This document shows positions 34,343-43,536 of a stretch of 64,000 nucleotides of DNA, piece after piece. Positions within the stretch are counted from its first letter, which is position 1; each line of letters starts with the position of its first letter. The stretch comes from Tenacibaculum sp. Bg11-29 (GTDB lineage: Bacteria > Bacteroidota > Bacteroidia > Flavobacteriales > Flavobacteriaceae). Below the pieces are notes generated by a model. It saw only the letters and a program-made list of their open reading frames with translations. It was not told where the DNA came from and did not search any database. The stretch is from NCBI RefSeq assembly GCF_002836595.1, contig NZ_PJBB01000003.1, positions 3,688,501 through 3,752,500 of the forward strand, read 5' to 3'. The position numbers and the translations under genes were made by a program.

Positions 34343-35164
34343 TTATTTTTCATTTTTTAACCCTTTTAACTTTTCTATATTTCTTTCTATTTCAGTCTCA
34401 ATTTTCAAAATATTTCCATCAGGCATTTCAACTGTCTTTCCATCGATAACCAAACTCTTGACACTAACATTAAACTCACCTCCATAATCGGAAAAAATTG
34501 GATTCTCCACCGGAAATTTTTTTGGATAGTCTTCACCTTTTAACGTTAAAATCACACTTCCTTTTAGTATATCACCACATTCTAAATCTCTTTCATAATT
34601 ATATTCCATACGAATGTACTGATATTTGGTATCAACTAGATACATTATTGACTTCTTCCCTACAAGTTTGTTTTTACCTGTATATTCCATTTCTACCTCT
34701 AACTTAGGAGTCAATTTATCCATAAAAACAAATTCAACGATTTTAACTGAACTTATTTTAAATAGGTTAAGTTGGTTACTAATTGTTACCAGTTTCGTTT
34801 TTTTAAGACTTAAGCTATCAATTATTTTTGTTGACTCTTTAATATCTCGTTTGTTATTATTCTTCAAGATAACATCCGCTAAATTCAATACTGCTGAATA
34901 CGTTAACCCGTCAATCATTTCAAATGAAATGTCCTTGCTAGATTTCCCCTTATATTTATTTAATTTTCCACCCTCTAATCGATAAGCTTCAAATGTAAGA
35001 ATATCCAGTGCTTTAGATAAATTAGCTCTTTCTATTTGATTAAGTTTTTTTATAATTTTTTCTATCGAGATTTTTATAGATTCTTCATCTTTACCATTAA
35101 ATCTCTCTTCACAAGAAACTAATATTAATAGTAAAATAAATAGTAATAATTGAAAATTTTTCAT
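34343..35164 (-). CDS. Lipoprotein resembling the DUF6694 family
   Basis: The 273-residue protein has a lipobox ending LVSC (Cys 18), immediately followed by EERFNGKDEESIKISIEKII and LSKALDIL. That opening (a charged stretch, then a helix of repeated I/L spacing ending in KALDIL) resembles DUF6694 lipoproteins. The rest is helical then beta-rich, with no catalytic motif. It is monocistronic. Function unknown. Confidence 0.65.
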   Translation of the reverse strand: MKNFQLLLFILLLILVSCEERFNGKDEESIKISIEKIIKKLNQIERANLSKALDILTFEAYRLEGGKLNKYKGKSSKDISFEMIDGLTYSAVLNLADVILKNNNKRDIKESTKIIDSLSLKKTKLVTISNQLNLFKISSVKIVEFVFMDKLTPKLEVEMEYTGKNKLVGKKSIMYLVDTKYQYIRMEYNYERDLECGDILKGSVILTLKGEDYPKKFPVENPIFSDYGGEFNVSVKSLVIDGKTVEMPDGNILKIETEIERNIEKLKGLKNEK

Positions 35165-35287
35165 CGCTCTTCCTTTTAAATATGTGTAGTTTTATTCAAT
35201 TGATCCCAAATTATTTATATCCGGAATCCATATCTCATTATCCAACCTATATAAGTTGGAAATACAGAATTTCACTTCAACTTTTTA

Positions 35288-35842
35288 CTATACATTCGTT
35301 ATTCTTCGATACATAACATCCGATCTTAAAACATACTTCTCCCCTTTTTTAACAGGAATACCTTCGTGCTTTTGTTCGTGTATAAAACATAATGCTGTTC
35401 CTATATTTGGTGTTATAATTATATCATTAAACTTCGTTTGACCACCTATATAATCATCATTCAAGTATATCATAAAGGTAATTCTACTTTCTTCAAATTC
35501 ACTTCGTCTAAATCTACCATCAATGTGTCTTTTAAACCTTTGTTCTGCTTCATATTTATAAAATCTAAATTGTTCGTTTAATCCAACAGCTTCATTGTTC
35601 TCAATATATTTAGGACAGAATTGAAGTAGCTTCTCCCAATATTTATTGGCTAAAGCAACATCGAAATGAATTAATCTATAATTGTCTCTAATGTTTTTCA
35701 TCATTTTAGCTCCTGAAGTTAAACTTACAGTTGCCTCTTCATACCCTTTTTGCTCACTAAACAAAACAAGGTTATTACATTCTGTTGGAGTCAAAAAATT
35801 GTCAATAGTCCAAATTGATTCTGAAAGCTGTTTAATTTTCAT
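35288..35842 (-). CDS. 2-oxoglutarate/Fe(II)-dependent prolyl-4-hydroxylase-like oxygenase
   Basis: From the ATG at 35842 (a closer fit than one 21 nt upstream) the 184-residue protein shows the P4H double-stranded beta-helix. KYEAEQRFKRHIDG carries the first iron ligands (H106, D108), MIYLNDDYIGGQTKF the core strands, FIHEQKHEG the distal His (H159) and KYVLRSDVMY the 2-oxoglutarate Arg (R173). It should hydroxylate a protein or small substrate using O2. The start is 12 nt inside the coding space of the upstream DUF4345 gene end, so the two are probably co-expressed. Confidence 0.85.
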   Translation of the reverse strand: MKIKQLSESIWTIDNFLTPTECNNLVLFSEQKGYEEATVSLTSGAKMMKNIRDNYRLIHFDVALANKYWEKLLQFCPKYIENNEAVGLNEQFRFYKYEAEQRFKRHIDGRFRRSEFEESRITFMIYLNDDYIGGQTKFNDIIITPNIGTALCFIHEQKHEGIPVKKGEKYVLRSDVMYRRITNV

Positions 35843-35853
35843 TTTAATGATAT

Positions 35854-36246
35854 TTAATAACACGTAACTACATTATATTTTTTAAGCTGATAAACCGAAA
35901 AAACACCTAGCACAAGCTCCGCTATAATCCCAAAAATATAACCTTCTGATGATACCCCATCTATTATCATACTCAGCGCACGTCCTGTTGCAAGCGTTAA
36001 CATAAATAATATATTCAGTTCGGTAGCTCGTTTCCAATATTGGGTTTTCCAAATTCCTAAAATCCATACGAGTGAAACCCCAAGATACAAGCACATATTT
36101 GCTTTCAGCATATTTGAAAGGTCGATAGTGTTTACTTGAATATCTAATTGCTTTTGTAAAATTGATGGCGAACCGTAAATTATTCCTGTTGGTATAACTA
36201 TCAACAAAGAAATAAGAAGGTGTAAATTCTTAAAAATCCAATTCAT
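35854..36246 (-). CDS. DUF4345 membrane protein
   Basis: The 130-residue protein has four transmembrane helices. NMLKANMCLYLGVSLVWILG and FMLTLATGRALSMIIDG are the two segments characteristic of DUF4345 (small residue clusters followed by GR-x-x-S). Function unknown. It is first of a two-gene unit with the 2OG-Fe oxygenase. Confidence 0.8.
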   Translation of the reverse strand: MNWIFKNLHLLISLLIVIPTGIIYGSPSILQKQLDIQVNTIDLSNMLKANMCLYLGVSLVWILGIWKTQYWKRATELNILFMLTLATGRALSMIIDGVSSEGYIFGIIAELVLGVFSVYQLKKYNVVTCY

Positions 36247-36304
36247 TTTATATTTTTTTCATATCAATGTTCTCTTTTTCATGTAAACCATACTTTGAGA
36301 TTTC

Positions 36305-36577
36305 TTAACTCTCTTTATATTTGAAATCTAATACGTTGTAAATTCCATTACCAAGTAACCTTTCATTTTCACTTAACTCCCAAATAAACAGCTTATAGGG
36401 TAAAATATTCTCTACTTTTTGAAATTAGATATATTGAACTTTTACACCAATTTCTCTAAAGTATTTTATTATTACCAAAGTGTTCATCTAAGTCAATAAT
36501 TAGTTGATCATCTTTCTGGTAAAATGATATTCAAATATTTGTCCTTTTTTACATTTTTCAAACCTTATTGGTCTCAT
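36305..36577 (-). pseudogene. Frameshifted small gene (about 90 residues)
   Basis: The ATG at 36577 opens MRPIRFEKCKKGQIFEYHF. Two shifts of frame and one in-frame TAA are then needed to read the rest: DDQLIIDLDEHFGNN, KYFREIGVKVQYI, FQKVENILPYKLFIWELSEN and ERLLGNGIYNVLDFKYKES to the stop at 36305. Composition is clearly protein-like in each piece. Family unknown. Confidence 0.65.
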
Positions 36578-36710
36578 AGTATATAACCTGTTTAGAAAAA
36601 AAACTTCTATTTATCTGAATAATTACCCAAATAAAAGAAGTTTCACGCTTCTTTATAGCATACTAATATATTGAAATATCTTAATAATAAAATAATCTAG
36701 AAGTACTCTA

Positions 36711-37103
36711 TTAATTCTCTATTGCAGCTGTAAAATTAGACAATGCATCAACTATTGCTTGTGGGTTTAAACTAAAAACAGAAGCTCCTAACGTTACAAT
36801 AGTTGCCGCTATATTAATCGCTTTTTGAACATCTGATAGTGATTCATAGGTATTCTTTATTTCATGCGTTATTGCATCTAATCTAGCCAGTGAATCATCA
36901 ACATCATTCATTACTAAAGTTGCAGACAGCGTAAATAAATTATCAGAATAGTCGAGTGTACGCCTGTGTGAATCACGAAGAACCATATTTTGATTATCTG
37001 TTAAAGATTCATAATTAGTATACCTATATTCTCCTATTGCTTGTGCCAATGCTAAAAAATTATTAGCCAACACGTTTATTTGTTGTGAAGTTAAATTAGC
37101 CAT
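36711..37103 (-). CDS. Helical protein of unknown function
   Basis: The 130-residue protein is predicted helical (SQQINVLANNFLALAQAIGE, then LARLDAITHEIKNTYESLSD). A hydrophobic segment near the C-terminus (INIAATIVTLGASVFSL) could lie in a membrane. No signal peptide. The gene starts 1 nt after the stop of the larger lipoprotein gene, so the two are certainly co-transcribed and probably functional partners. Confidence 0.7.
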   Translation of the reverse strand: MANLTSQQINVLANNFLALAQAIGEYRYTNYESLTDNQNMVLRDSHRRTLDYSDNLFTLSATLVMNDVDDSLARLDAITHEIKNTYESLSDVQKAINIAATIVTLGASVFSLNPQAIVDALSNFTAAIEN

Positions 37104-37104
37104 C

Positions 37105-37956
37105 TTATTCTTCTATTTTTTTAAATTCTGAAATTATTAAATTGATTTCACTTGCATACTGAAAAAGAGATTGCTTAATTTCTTTCACTTTTAATTTATC
37201 TATATTATCATATAGTTTCTGATGACCTTTTAATATTTTATTTAAAGCCTTTGAATACGTTTCTAATTTTTTCTGTTGCTTATTAATTTTATTAATTTCA
37301 GTATAATATTTTTCAATCGAATTCCTCTTCTCTACAGTAGAAAGAGAACTCTCTGCTAACAAATCAAAATAAACCGCCTTAACCCTATTTTTTTTAACAG
37401 CTAATTTTCCCTTAAGATTTTCAGAAATATTAAAATCTAAAAACCGTATCAATTCTTTTACAGGTTCGTTAGCATTTTTAACATATTTCTTTAACTTACT
37501 TCTTCTGTAACCATCAGTAAATGCTCCAATTAATAGTTCAGATATTTTAGAATAAGACACTACATGCTTTTTATCGATTGTAATTGATCCAAAATTTCCT
37601 TCAGTCAACGCAGTTTCCAAAATTTCAGTCTTATATGCTGTAAGACCATTATCAGATAGTTTTGCTAAACTATTAAAATAACCACCTATTGATCCATAAA
37701 TTTTTAAAGTAATGCTATCAGCAACTTTATCCATTTTACAATCACATTCTTTAAAATCAATTCTTAAATTATTGAAGCTTTCAATAACACACCTGTCAAT
37801 GCAACTTTGTGTAAAACTATAATTTAATTTCTCAAAAGTTTTTATACTTTTTAATGATGTTGAAGAAAATTGATTAACGTGCTTTAAATTAACACAGCTT
37901 GATAAAGCAATAGATGCTATAAAAGCAAACCCAAACTGTTTGAAACGTTTTTTCAT
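37105..37956 (-). CDS. Lipoprotein with helical C-terminal domain
   Basis: The 283-residue protein has a lipobox ending LSSC (Cys 21). A domain follows with four spaced cysteines (CIDRCVIE, CDCKMDK), and then long charged helices (KYYTEINKINKQQKKLETYS). The helix-rich C-terminus suggests interaction with the co-encoded 130-residue protein. Function unknown. It is the first gene of its unit, with a 310-nt upstream gap. Confidence 0.7.
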   Translation of the reverse strand: MKKRFKQFGFAFIASIALSSCVNLKHVNQFSSTSLKSIKTFEKLNYSFTQSCIDRCVIESFNNLRIDFKECDCKMDKVADSITLKIYGSIGGYFNSLAKLSDNGLTAYKTEILETALTEGNFGSITIDKKHVVSYSKISELLIGAFTDGYRRSKLKKYVKNANEPVKELIRFLDFNISENLKGKLAVKKNRVKAVYFDLLAESSLSTVEKRNSIEKYYTEINKINKQQKKLETYSKALNKILKGHQKLYDNIDKLKVKEIKQSLFQYASEINLIISEFKKIEE

Positions 37957-38266
37957 ATTTATTTGATTTAGTTATGAATCGTTAAAATTAAACTGAAATT
38001 ATAATTAAAAACATACCTAGTAATAAGTAGTTTTCAAATTAACAGCAACTCATTTATATACAAAACTTATATCATGCTACAGTACTAACACAGATTGGCT
38101 ATTCAGAATTTATATCATTCTTTATCTAATCTCGTTTATTGAGTGTTATTAATAAATCAGATAATGCATAAGTAGTCTCAGCCTCCACTCATTAACCATT
38201 CTAACTTACCTACCGTTTTATACGTACACCATTATTTTATCACTTTAAATACAATATCACTGCCAA
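37957..38266. other. Intergenic stretch, nothing recognised
   Basis: No frame on either strand reads protein-like sequence of useful length. A short mid-section (38180-38225) is less AT-rich than the rest. No hairpin with a T tract and no convincing TAnnTTTG box was found. Confidence 0.5.
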
Positions 38267-38569
38267 TTATTTATTCTCAGAAATATTATTTAAAACAAAT
38301 TTTGCCATTTCAACATTTCCTAAAGTAGCATTTAAATCAAAAATTACGCTGGTTAATAGTTCGACTGCTTCTTTTAAATTTCCTTTCTCATTTATTACAA
38401 GTGCTTTATTAATAAGTAAAATCCCCTTTGTTTCAACATCTGAATTTTGCTCAAGTCCTTTTTCTATAGCCGCTAGCCTTTCTTCATTTACTAATAAATC
38501 TGAATAATCTTTCCAAGCTGGTGCAAAAGAAGGATACTTTTTAACTAATAGCTTTATAATTTTTTTTTT
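38267..38569 (-). pseudogene. Out-of-frame 3' part of the TPR lipoprotein gene
   Basis: Directly after the stop of the TPR lipoprotein, the next frame reads IIKLLVKKYPSFAPAWKDYS, LAAIEKGLEQNSD, KGILLINKALVINEKGNLKE, TLGNVEMAKFVL and SENK to a TAA at 38267-38269. It continues the same repeat pattern. One extra A in the 11-A tract at 38560-38570 would join both parts into a 275-residue protein. Confidence 0.75.
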
Positions 38570-39093
38570 TCGGTAAGGTTATTTATCCACTGAAGAGATA
38601 AGTATGATTTATATAACCCTTTTTTTAATTCACCTTTATTTTCTCGTTCTAACGTATGCAAAGCAGTTTTAGACGTATAAAATCCTTTAGGTGCCATTTT
38701 GTTTGTAATTCGATAATACTTTAAAGCATTTTCGTGATCATCTAGCAATAAATAAGTATATGCTAAATCATAAAGCGGATATGGCCAATTAGGTACTTCT
38801 TTATTAGCTTCATTCAATTTTTTAATTGCACTAGTATAATCACCAGCCTGTCCTAATTGTCTTGCTTGGTTATGTAATGATTTCGCTAAATCAGACACCC
38901 CTTCTACTCCATAAATTTCATAATTAAATCTTCCTGTTGAAGTGGCTAATTCTTTTTTTGAAATTTTATTCCCGTTGCCATCTGTAAACTCAATTCTATT
39001 ATTATAGTCATCTGCATTTTTTTCAGTTTCAGCATTTTTACAAGACGATATTAGCCCTAGCGCCATTAAAACGCCTATTATTCTATTTTTCAT
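38554..39093 (-). CDS. TPR lipoprotein, truncated by frameshift at a homopolymer
   Basis: The 179-residue ORF has a lipobox ending ISSC (Cys 18) and TPR-like repeats (SLHNQARQLGQAGDYTSAIK, PLYDLAYTYLLLDDHENAL, ALKYYRITNKMAPKG). It stops at KKKL right after a run of 11 As. The following DNA encodes the remaining repeats in the +1 frame. The break may be a real mutation, a phase-variable tract or a sequencing error. The intact protein would be a periplasmic TPR lipoprotein of 275 residues. Confidence 0.75.
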   Translation of the reverse strand: MKNRIIGVLMALGLISSCKNAETEKNADDYNNRIEFTDGNGNKISKKELATSTGRFNYEIYGVEGVSDLAKSLHNQARQLGQAGDYTSAIKKLNEANKEVPNWPYPLYDLAYTYLLLDDHENALKYYRITNKMAPKGFYTSKTALHTLERENKGELKKGLYKSYLSLQWINNLTEKKKL

Positions 39094-39252
39094 AGTTTTT
39101 TTTAAAAAAATTATTACAACTTATTTGTGTTCAAATATCTTAATAAAAAATGATATAGTAGTTAATTATAAGCTCTCTTAATTTAATTTTTAAAAAGCAA
39201 AAACAAGCCTTAAAAATAACTTGTGTTTTACTTTACTTGCTATGTATTCGTT

Positions 39253-39744
39253 TCAATCAGTAAGTTTAGTTTTACTTAAAACGAAAGCTGTTATAAATAA
39301 ACCAATACCATATACGCAATGAATAAAAAGACTCATTAACCTAGCTTTGTTTGGATCTGGTAAATTTGAACCTGCAACACCAAAACCAAATGCAGGTTGC
39401 ATTACAAAAAAAGGGGCAATCATTGTTAGCAAACCAATAACTAAAGCTGGGAAAAGTGAAGGATTATCTAGCCATTTTTTTTCGAAAACAATTACTAGTA
39501 AAAAAGCAAAGGCTATCCCTATAGAATAATGACTTACTTGCCCGATAATTTGCTCGTACTTAATAGGTACAGCATCAAATATTTTATTGTGATTAAATTT
39601 CCCTTTAAAAATATGCCCAATCCAACGACCTAGAAATTTATAATCAAGCCCTTTAATTTTGAATAGTTTTAAAATAAAGGCATAAACATCCATTGTAATA
39701 GTACCCCCAATTCCTATTAGTACGATTTTAAATATTGCATTCAT
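39253..39744 (-). CDS. DUF2938 family membrane protein
   Basis: The 163-residue protein has four transmembrane helices with the DUF2938 features: GIGGTITMDVYAFIL, KFLGRWIGHIFKGKF and APFFVMQPAFGFGVAGSNLP. The role of the family is unknown, and members are often adjacent to AraC regulators. One is encoded 86 nt upstream on the same strand. Confidence 0.85.
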   Translation of the reverse strand: MNAIFKIVLIGIGGTITMDVYAFILKLFKIKGLDYKFLGRWIGHIFKGKFNHNKIFDAVPIKYEQIIGQVSHYSIGIAFAFLLVIVFEKKWLDNPSLFPALVIGLLTMIAPFFVMQPAFGFGVAGSNLPDPNKARLMSLFIHCVYGIGLFITAFVLSKTKLTD

Positions 39745-39829
39745 CTTTTATATTAAATTGTTAAATTCTTTGCAAAGATGACTCGCAATCCAATTATCTT
39801 GATAGGACAAATATCAAAAGGGATTGTAC

Positions 39830-40681
39830 TTATTTAAAATTCTGCCGGAAAACCTGAGGTGTATATCCCGTATTTCTTTTAAAAAACCGAATAAAATATG
39901 CAGGATCTTCATAGCATAATTTAAATGCAATTTCATTTATTTGATTGGATGTTGCTAACAACAATCTTTTTGCTTCAAGAATAATTTGTTCATTTATTAA
40001 TTGAGAACTGGTTTTTCCAAACATTTTTTTGGTAATAGCATTTAGTTTATAAGGTGTAATGTGTAACATTTTAGAATATTCAGTTACTTGTTTATTTGTA
40101 CATATTTTACTTTCTAATAATTGCACAAACTTTTCAAGTAACTCTTGCTCGTATGGATCGTTCTGTTTTTTTTGCGTATTATTTTTCATAATATCTCGCA
40201 TCAATTCTATAAATAGAACGTTTAGATTTGCTTTAATCACTTCTTTATACCCTGTTTTTTTTTGAGTAAATTCATTAAAGATATATTTGAAAATTGATAA
40301 AACAGCTTCAAACTTTTCATTATCAAAATTGTAATAATTATGTTGAATTACCTTTCGAAAAACCTCTTTTTCTTGGTTACTGCTAAACGAATAAAAGTTA
40401 GCGTCAAATGTAATAAGATAGCCTTTGCTGCCTTGTTCAAGAATTAATTCATGAACTTGCCCAGGGCGGATAAAAAAAATGGTATTTGAAGCTATGGAAA
40501 AACTATTAAAATCAATATGATGCTTACCACTTGCTTCTTCTAATACCATAAGGAAAAAAAAATCATGACGATGCAATCCCTCTTCCATATTTATATCTAC
40601 AAGTAAATCTCCAAGGTTAATAATATCAAAGCTCGCAGGAAAATGAGATTCTTTTATCTTACGAATGGTGATTTCTTGCAT
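39830..40681 (-). CDS. AraC family transcriptional regulator
   Basis: The 283-residue protein has an N-terminal cupin-like sensor (EGLHRHDFFFLMVLEEASGK, IFFIRPGQVHELILE) and a C-terminal AraC DNA-binding domain (NEIAFKLCYEDPAYFIRFFK, RNTGYTPQVFRQNF). The first helix-turn-helix is SKMLHITPYKLNAITKKMFG. It probably controls the DUF2938 gene immediately downstream. A shared TAAATTTG promoter element lies 78 nt upstream. Confidence 0.9.
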   Translation of the reverse strand: MQEITIRKIKESHFPASFDIINLGDLLVDINMEEGLHRHDFFFLMVLEEASGKHHIDFNSFSIASNTIFFIRPGQVHELILEQGSKGYLITFDANFYSFSSNQEKEVFRKVIQHNYYNFDNEKFEAVLSIFKYIFNEFTQKKTGYKEVIKANLNVLFIELMRDIMKNNTQKKQNDPYEQELLEKFVQLLESKICTNKQVTEYSKMLHITPYKLNAITKKMFGKTSSQLINEQIILEAKRLLLATSNQINEIAFKLCYEDPAYFIRFFKRNTGYTPQVFRQNFK

Positions 40682-41096
40682 TTAATAGGATGGTATTTGT
40701 AATCTTTTAATGTGCACGCAACGTTAGCTTATCTAAAACCCAACGTTTATTTTTTATTTCAAATTTAATAGAATAATATGTGTAAATCAACATAAAAGAA
40801 GGCTCTTTTTATTATTTTATTTGTTAAGATATATAAGAAACAAAATTAGTATTGCATGAAACATAAAGTTCCGAAAACTTTTGTTTTCTGTTCATTCAAT
40901 GCCTATAAACACAATAAATCGTGTAAATATTTTATATTCAAAAAAGAAAGAGTATAAAATCACCTTTAGCTCATAATCACTAATAAATTAATAAAACAAA
41001 GTTTTACAATTAAAATAAGGATTAACTTAATGTAAAAAAATAGGTATCTGTTTACCTAAAATAAATATCTTGTTTAGTTTTCATTACAGTTATTCG
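40682..41096. other. Intergenic stretch with shared promoter element
   Basis: Apart from the promoter element at 40760-40784, this 415-nt gap holds two AACGTT hexamers 16 nt apart (40726 and 40742) and low-complexity A/T sequence. No coding remnant or terminator was found on either strand. Confidence 0.45.
40760..40784 (-). promoter_or_regulatory. Shared TATTATTC...TAAATTTG promoter element, copy 1
   Basis: On the minus strand the sequence is CATATTATTCTATTAAATTTG. TAAATTTG is a TAnnTTTG -7 box. Two further copies with the same layout lie 71 and 72 nt before the MOSC and second AraC genes. This copy is 78 nt from the AraC start at 40681. Confidence 0.55.
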
Positions 41097-41747
41097 TTAC
41101 CTGTTATTTTCTACTTTATTAAATATTTTCCAAACTAACATTGCTAAAATTGCACCTAATATGGGCGCTGCGATATAAATCCAAAGAGCAGTAAAGTTTC
41201 CTGATACAATTGCAGGCGCCAAACTCCTTGCAGGATTAAATGAGCCTCCAGAAATTGTTCCCGCAAAAAGAATGATTGCTGTTACAACCAATCCAATTAT
41301 AAATCCTGCAATATTAGAAAACTCTTTTTTAGATGTTACACCTAAAATCGTAAGCATTAAAAAAAAAGTTAAAATAAATTCGATTATAAAAGATTGTAAT
41401 AATTCTCCTGAAGGTTTTGTAATTCCTAATGTTAAGTTTTCAGGAAATGTAAATTTTAGTAATCTACTTGCTAAAACAGCTCCTAATACTTGAGCTGAAA
41501 TATAAAACACAGCCTCTCTTTTTGATGATAATTTTCCAATTACTAATGCTATAGTTACAGATGGGTTTATGTGTGCTCCTGAAATATTTCCGAAAACATA
41601 AATCATAGCACTAATTATTATTCCGAAAGTTAATGCTACTCCTATTAATCCTAAACTTCCATTAGATTGTTCATTTACAATTATTGCTCCAGTACCACAA
41701 AAAACTAAAGCAAATGTTCCTATAAACTCAGCTAAATATTTTTTCAT
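41097..41747 (-). CDS. Aquaporin (MIP family channel)
   Basis: The 216-residue protein has six transmembrane helices and both hallmark loops: NPS (N61) in SGAHINPSVT and NPA (N171) in GGSFNPARS. It should conduct water or small neutral solutes. The first loop has NPS instead of NPA, a known variant. It lies 66 nt downstream of a GlcG/HbpS-like gene on the same strand and may form an operon with it. Confidence 0.92.
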   Translation of the reverse strand: MKKYLAEFIGTFALVFCGTGAIIVNEQSNGSLGLIGVALTFGIIISAMIYVFGNISGAHINPSVTIALVIGKLSSKREAVFYISAQVLGAVLASRLLKFTFPENLTLGITKPSGELLQSFIIEFILTFFLMLTILGVTSKKEFSNIAGFIIGLVVTAIILFAGTISGGSFNPARSLAPAIVSGNFTALWIYIAAPILGAILAMLVWKIFNKVENNR

Positions 41748-41813
41748 ATCCTTTTTAAAAAGAAAAGAGAATAATTAGTTTTAGCTACCCTCTTTAAATT
41801 AATTTGTAAGTTA

Positions 41814-42212
41814 TTAAATTACTGATGCTCCAGCTTCTGCAACTACGTGGTCATTTTCAACTGAACTTCCGCTTACACCAATAGCTCCAATAATTTCGCC
41901 TGCTGCGTTTTTAATTGGTACACCTCCTGGAAATGTAATTAATCCATTATTTGAATGTTCGATGTTAAATAATGGCTGTCCTGGCTGAGATAACTCTCCT
42001 ATAACTCCAGTATTCATATCAAAATAACGAGCTGTTTTTGCTTTTTTAATAGCAATATCTAGAGAACCTAACCAAGCTCCATCCATTCTTACAAATGACA
42101 CTAAATTTGCTCCAGAATCTACAATTGCAATGTTCATTTTTGTTTTAATTGCTTTAGATTTTTGTTTTGCTGCTATGATTGCTTTTTCCGCTTGGCTTAA
42201 TGTTATATTCAT
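41814..42212 (-). CDS. GlcG/HbpS family (DUF336) protein, paralogue 2
   Basis: The 132-residue product from the ATG at 42212 (two codons inside the longer frame) is about 80% identical by eye to paralogue 1. It shares [31 protein letters not shown] and [18 protein letters not shown]. It is followed by the aquaporin gene. The same direct-repeat operator and the same distance to the start codon are found upstream. Confidence 0.88.
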   Translation of the reverse strand: MNITLSQAEKAIIAAKQKSKAIKTKMNIAIVDSGANLVSFVRMDGAWLGSLDIAIKKAKTARYFDMNTGVIGELSQPGQPLFNIEHSNNGLITFPGGVPIKNAAGEIIGAIGVSGSSVENDHVVAEAGASVI

Positions 42213-42287
42213 AATCATTGTTTTAGTATTGTTATTATATTTGATGCAAAAATACTCTGAGAGTTATCTTATCAAGTTACTAAAACA

Positions 42288-42314
42288 GCTCAATAACTTA
42301 TGAAAAAAGGTCAA
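42288..42314 (-). promoter_or_regulatory. Direct-repeat operator upstream of GlcG/HbpS-like gene 2
   Basis: On the minus strand TTGACC and TTGAGC begin 21 bp apart, in TTGACCTTTTTTCATAAG and TTGAGCTGTTTTAGTAA. The first half is identical over 17 bases to the operator at 14945-14971 and the distance to the start codon is the same (76 against 75 nt). Confidence 0.6.
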
Positions 42315-42397
42315 ATTTAAAAAGGATTTTTAATTAGAGTTATGACTTAAGAAAAAGCCTAATTTGCTTTTAATTAAACCTACAATCAGTTTTTACC

Positions 42398-42787
42398 TTA
42401 AAAATTAAATCCTTCAATAGGAGAAGATATATCTACTAAAACTCCATTCGGATCTTTAAGTAATAATCGTCTTTGACCGTAAAATGTATCAGTAGGCTCA
42501 CTTATAATTTCAAAGTTTTCCGATTCAGCTATTTGAAATATTTCGTCTGCGCTATCAACCACAAACGTTACATAAAATCCTTGTGGATTGTCTTGAAAAT
42601 CCTTCGGCACAATATCATTTGTTCGGTCTATTATCCCTAATTCAAGTTTTTTATCCTTCGAGATTAAATGAATAAACCAATCACTATCAAAATCAACATT
42701 AAAGTCAAATAATTTTGTGTAGAAATTTCTGCTTTCTGGTAAATTATCAGAACAGATATTTGTCATTATTCTATTGATTTTTTTCAT
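42398..42787 (-). CDS. VOC superfamily (glyoxalase-like) protein
   Basis: The 129-residue protein has the paired beta-alpha-beta fold: NICSDNLPESRNFYTKLFDF, then WFIHLISKDKKLELGIID and GFYVTFVVDSADEIFQI, ending RRLLLKDPNGVLVDISSPI. It covers one metal-binding VOC domain. The substrate is not evident. It starts 1 nt after the stop of a small lipoprotein gene on the same strand. Confidence 0.85.
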   Translation of the reverse strand: MKKINRIMTNICSDNLPESRNFYTKLFDFNVDFDSDWFIHLISKDKKLELGIIDRTNDIVPKDFQDNPQGFYVTFVVDSADEIFQIAESENFEIISEPTDTFYGQRRLLLKDPNGVLVDISSPIEGFNF

Positions 42788-42788
42788 C

Positions 42789-42974
42789 TTATTCTTTTAA
42801 CTGTTTCTCTAAAATTATCATATGTTTACATTGAATTCCATTTTGTTTTTCAGCTTGGTAACTTATCTCTGAATAAAATTTAACCTGATTTATTGTTACT
42901 TTTTTATTTTGAGAACAAGATGTTAAACTATTGAATAAAATTACAATCAGTATTTTTTTGATTATATTTTTCAT
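42789..42974 (-). CDS. Small lipoprotein
   Basis: The 61-residue protein has a signal and lipobox ending LTSC. The mature peptide of about 40 residues is charged (VTINQVKFYSEISYQAEKQ) and has one further cysteine. No function is recognised. It is directly upstream of the VOC gene (1 nt gap) and probably co-transcribed. Confidence 0.6.
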   Translation of the reverse strand: MKNIIKKILIVILFNSLTSCSQNKKVTINQVKFYSEISYQAEKQNGIQCKHMIILEKQLKE

Positions 42975-43036
42975 TTTAAAAAAATACGAGATTTAAATTT
43001 AGTCTATTACTCTCCTTTATCCTTTTTAAGATGTAA

Positions 43037-43336
43037 TTAATCAAAATTTGTTTTAATCATTGAATACAATTTATTTTTTAGTTTAAGCATTCCTATAAAC
43101 AAACAAGTAAAACTTAATATAAGTACAAAACTAATTAAACTAAAACCCCACCATGGTATATCAAAACCATGAGAATACGAACTCCCTTCTAATAAGCCAA
43201 TAACTATACTCATAAATAACGTTTCTATAGATATTTTGTAAAAGTATTCTTTAGTTTCATTTAAAAAATATTTTTTTCGTAGACCTAAAAAGATTACATA
43301 TACTAAATTCAAAAAAGTTAAAGAAATGAATAGCAT
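43037..43336 (-). CDS. Small membrane protein
   Basis: The 99-residue protein has three hydrophobic helices (about 1-18, 35-53, 60-82) separated by charged loops. IPWWGFSLISFVLILSFTCL is the most hydrophobic part. No family recognised. Single gene in A/T-rich surroundings. Confidence 0.55.
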   Translation of the reverse strand: MLFISLTFLNLVYVIFLGLRKKYFLNETKEYFYKISIETLFMSIVIGLLEGSSYSHGFDIPWWGFSLISFVLILSFTCLFIGMLKLKNKLYSMIKTNFD

Positions 43337-43536
43337 TATTTTTTAAGTATATAGGTTTTAATATTAGACACAATAATGTTTTAGCTATGCTAAGTCGTAG
43401 AGTAAAAAGTAAGTTTTTTCTATTTAAGACTTAACTAAAAAAAATTATACTGTTTTATCTTTTTCACTTTGGTTTAAATACTAAACCCCTCGTTAATTAT
43501 AGGTTTTGTAATAAATATAGCCAAATAATTTTCTGA

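Noticed and set aside
35882..36094. 70-codon minus-strand frame inside the DUF4345 gene
   Set aside because: It is an out-of-frame shadow with unnatural composition, fully contained in a recognised gene.
40726..40760. Integron-like recombination sites suggested by AACGTT hexamers
   Set aside because: The surrounding sequence does not form the paired core sites of attC, no integron integrase is in the window, and only a few copies exist.
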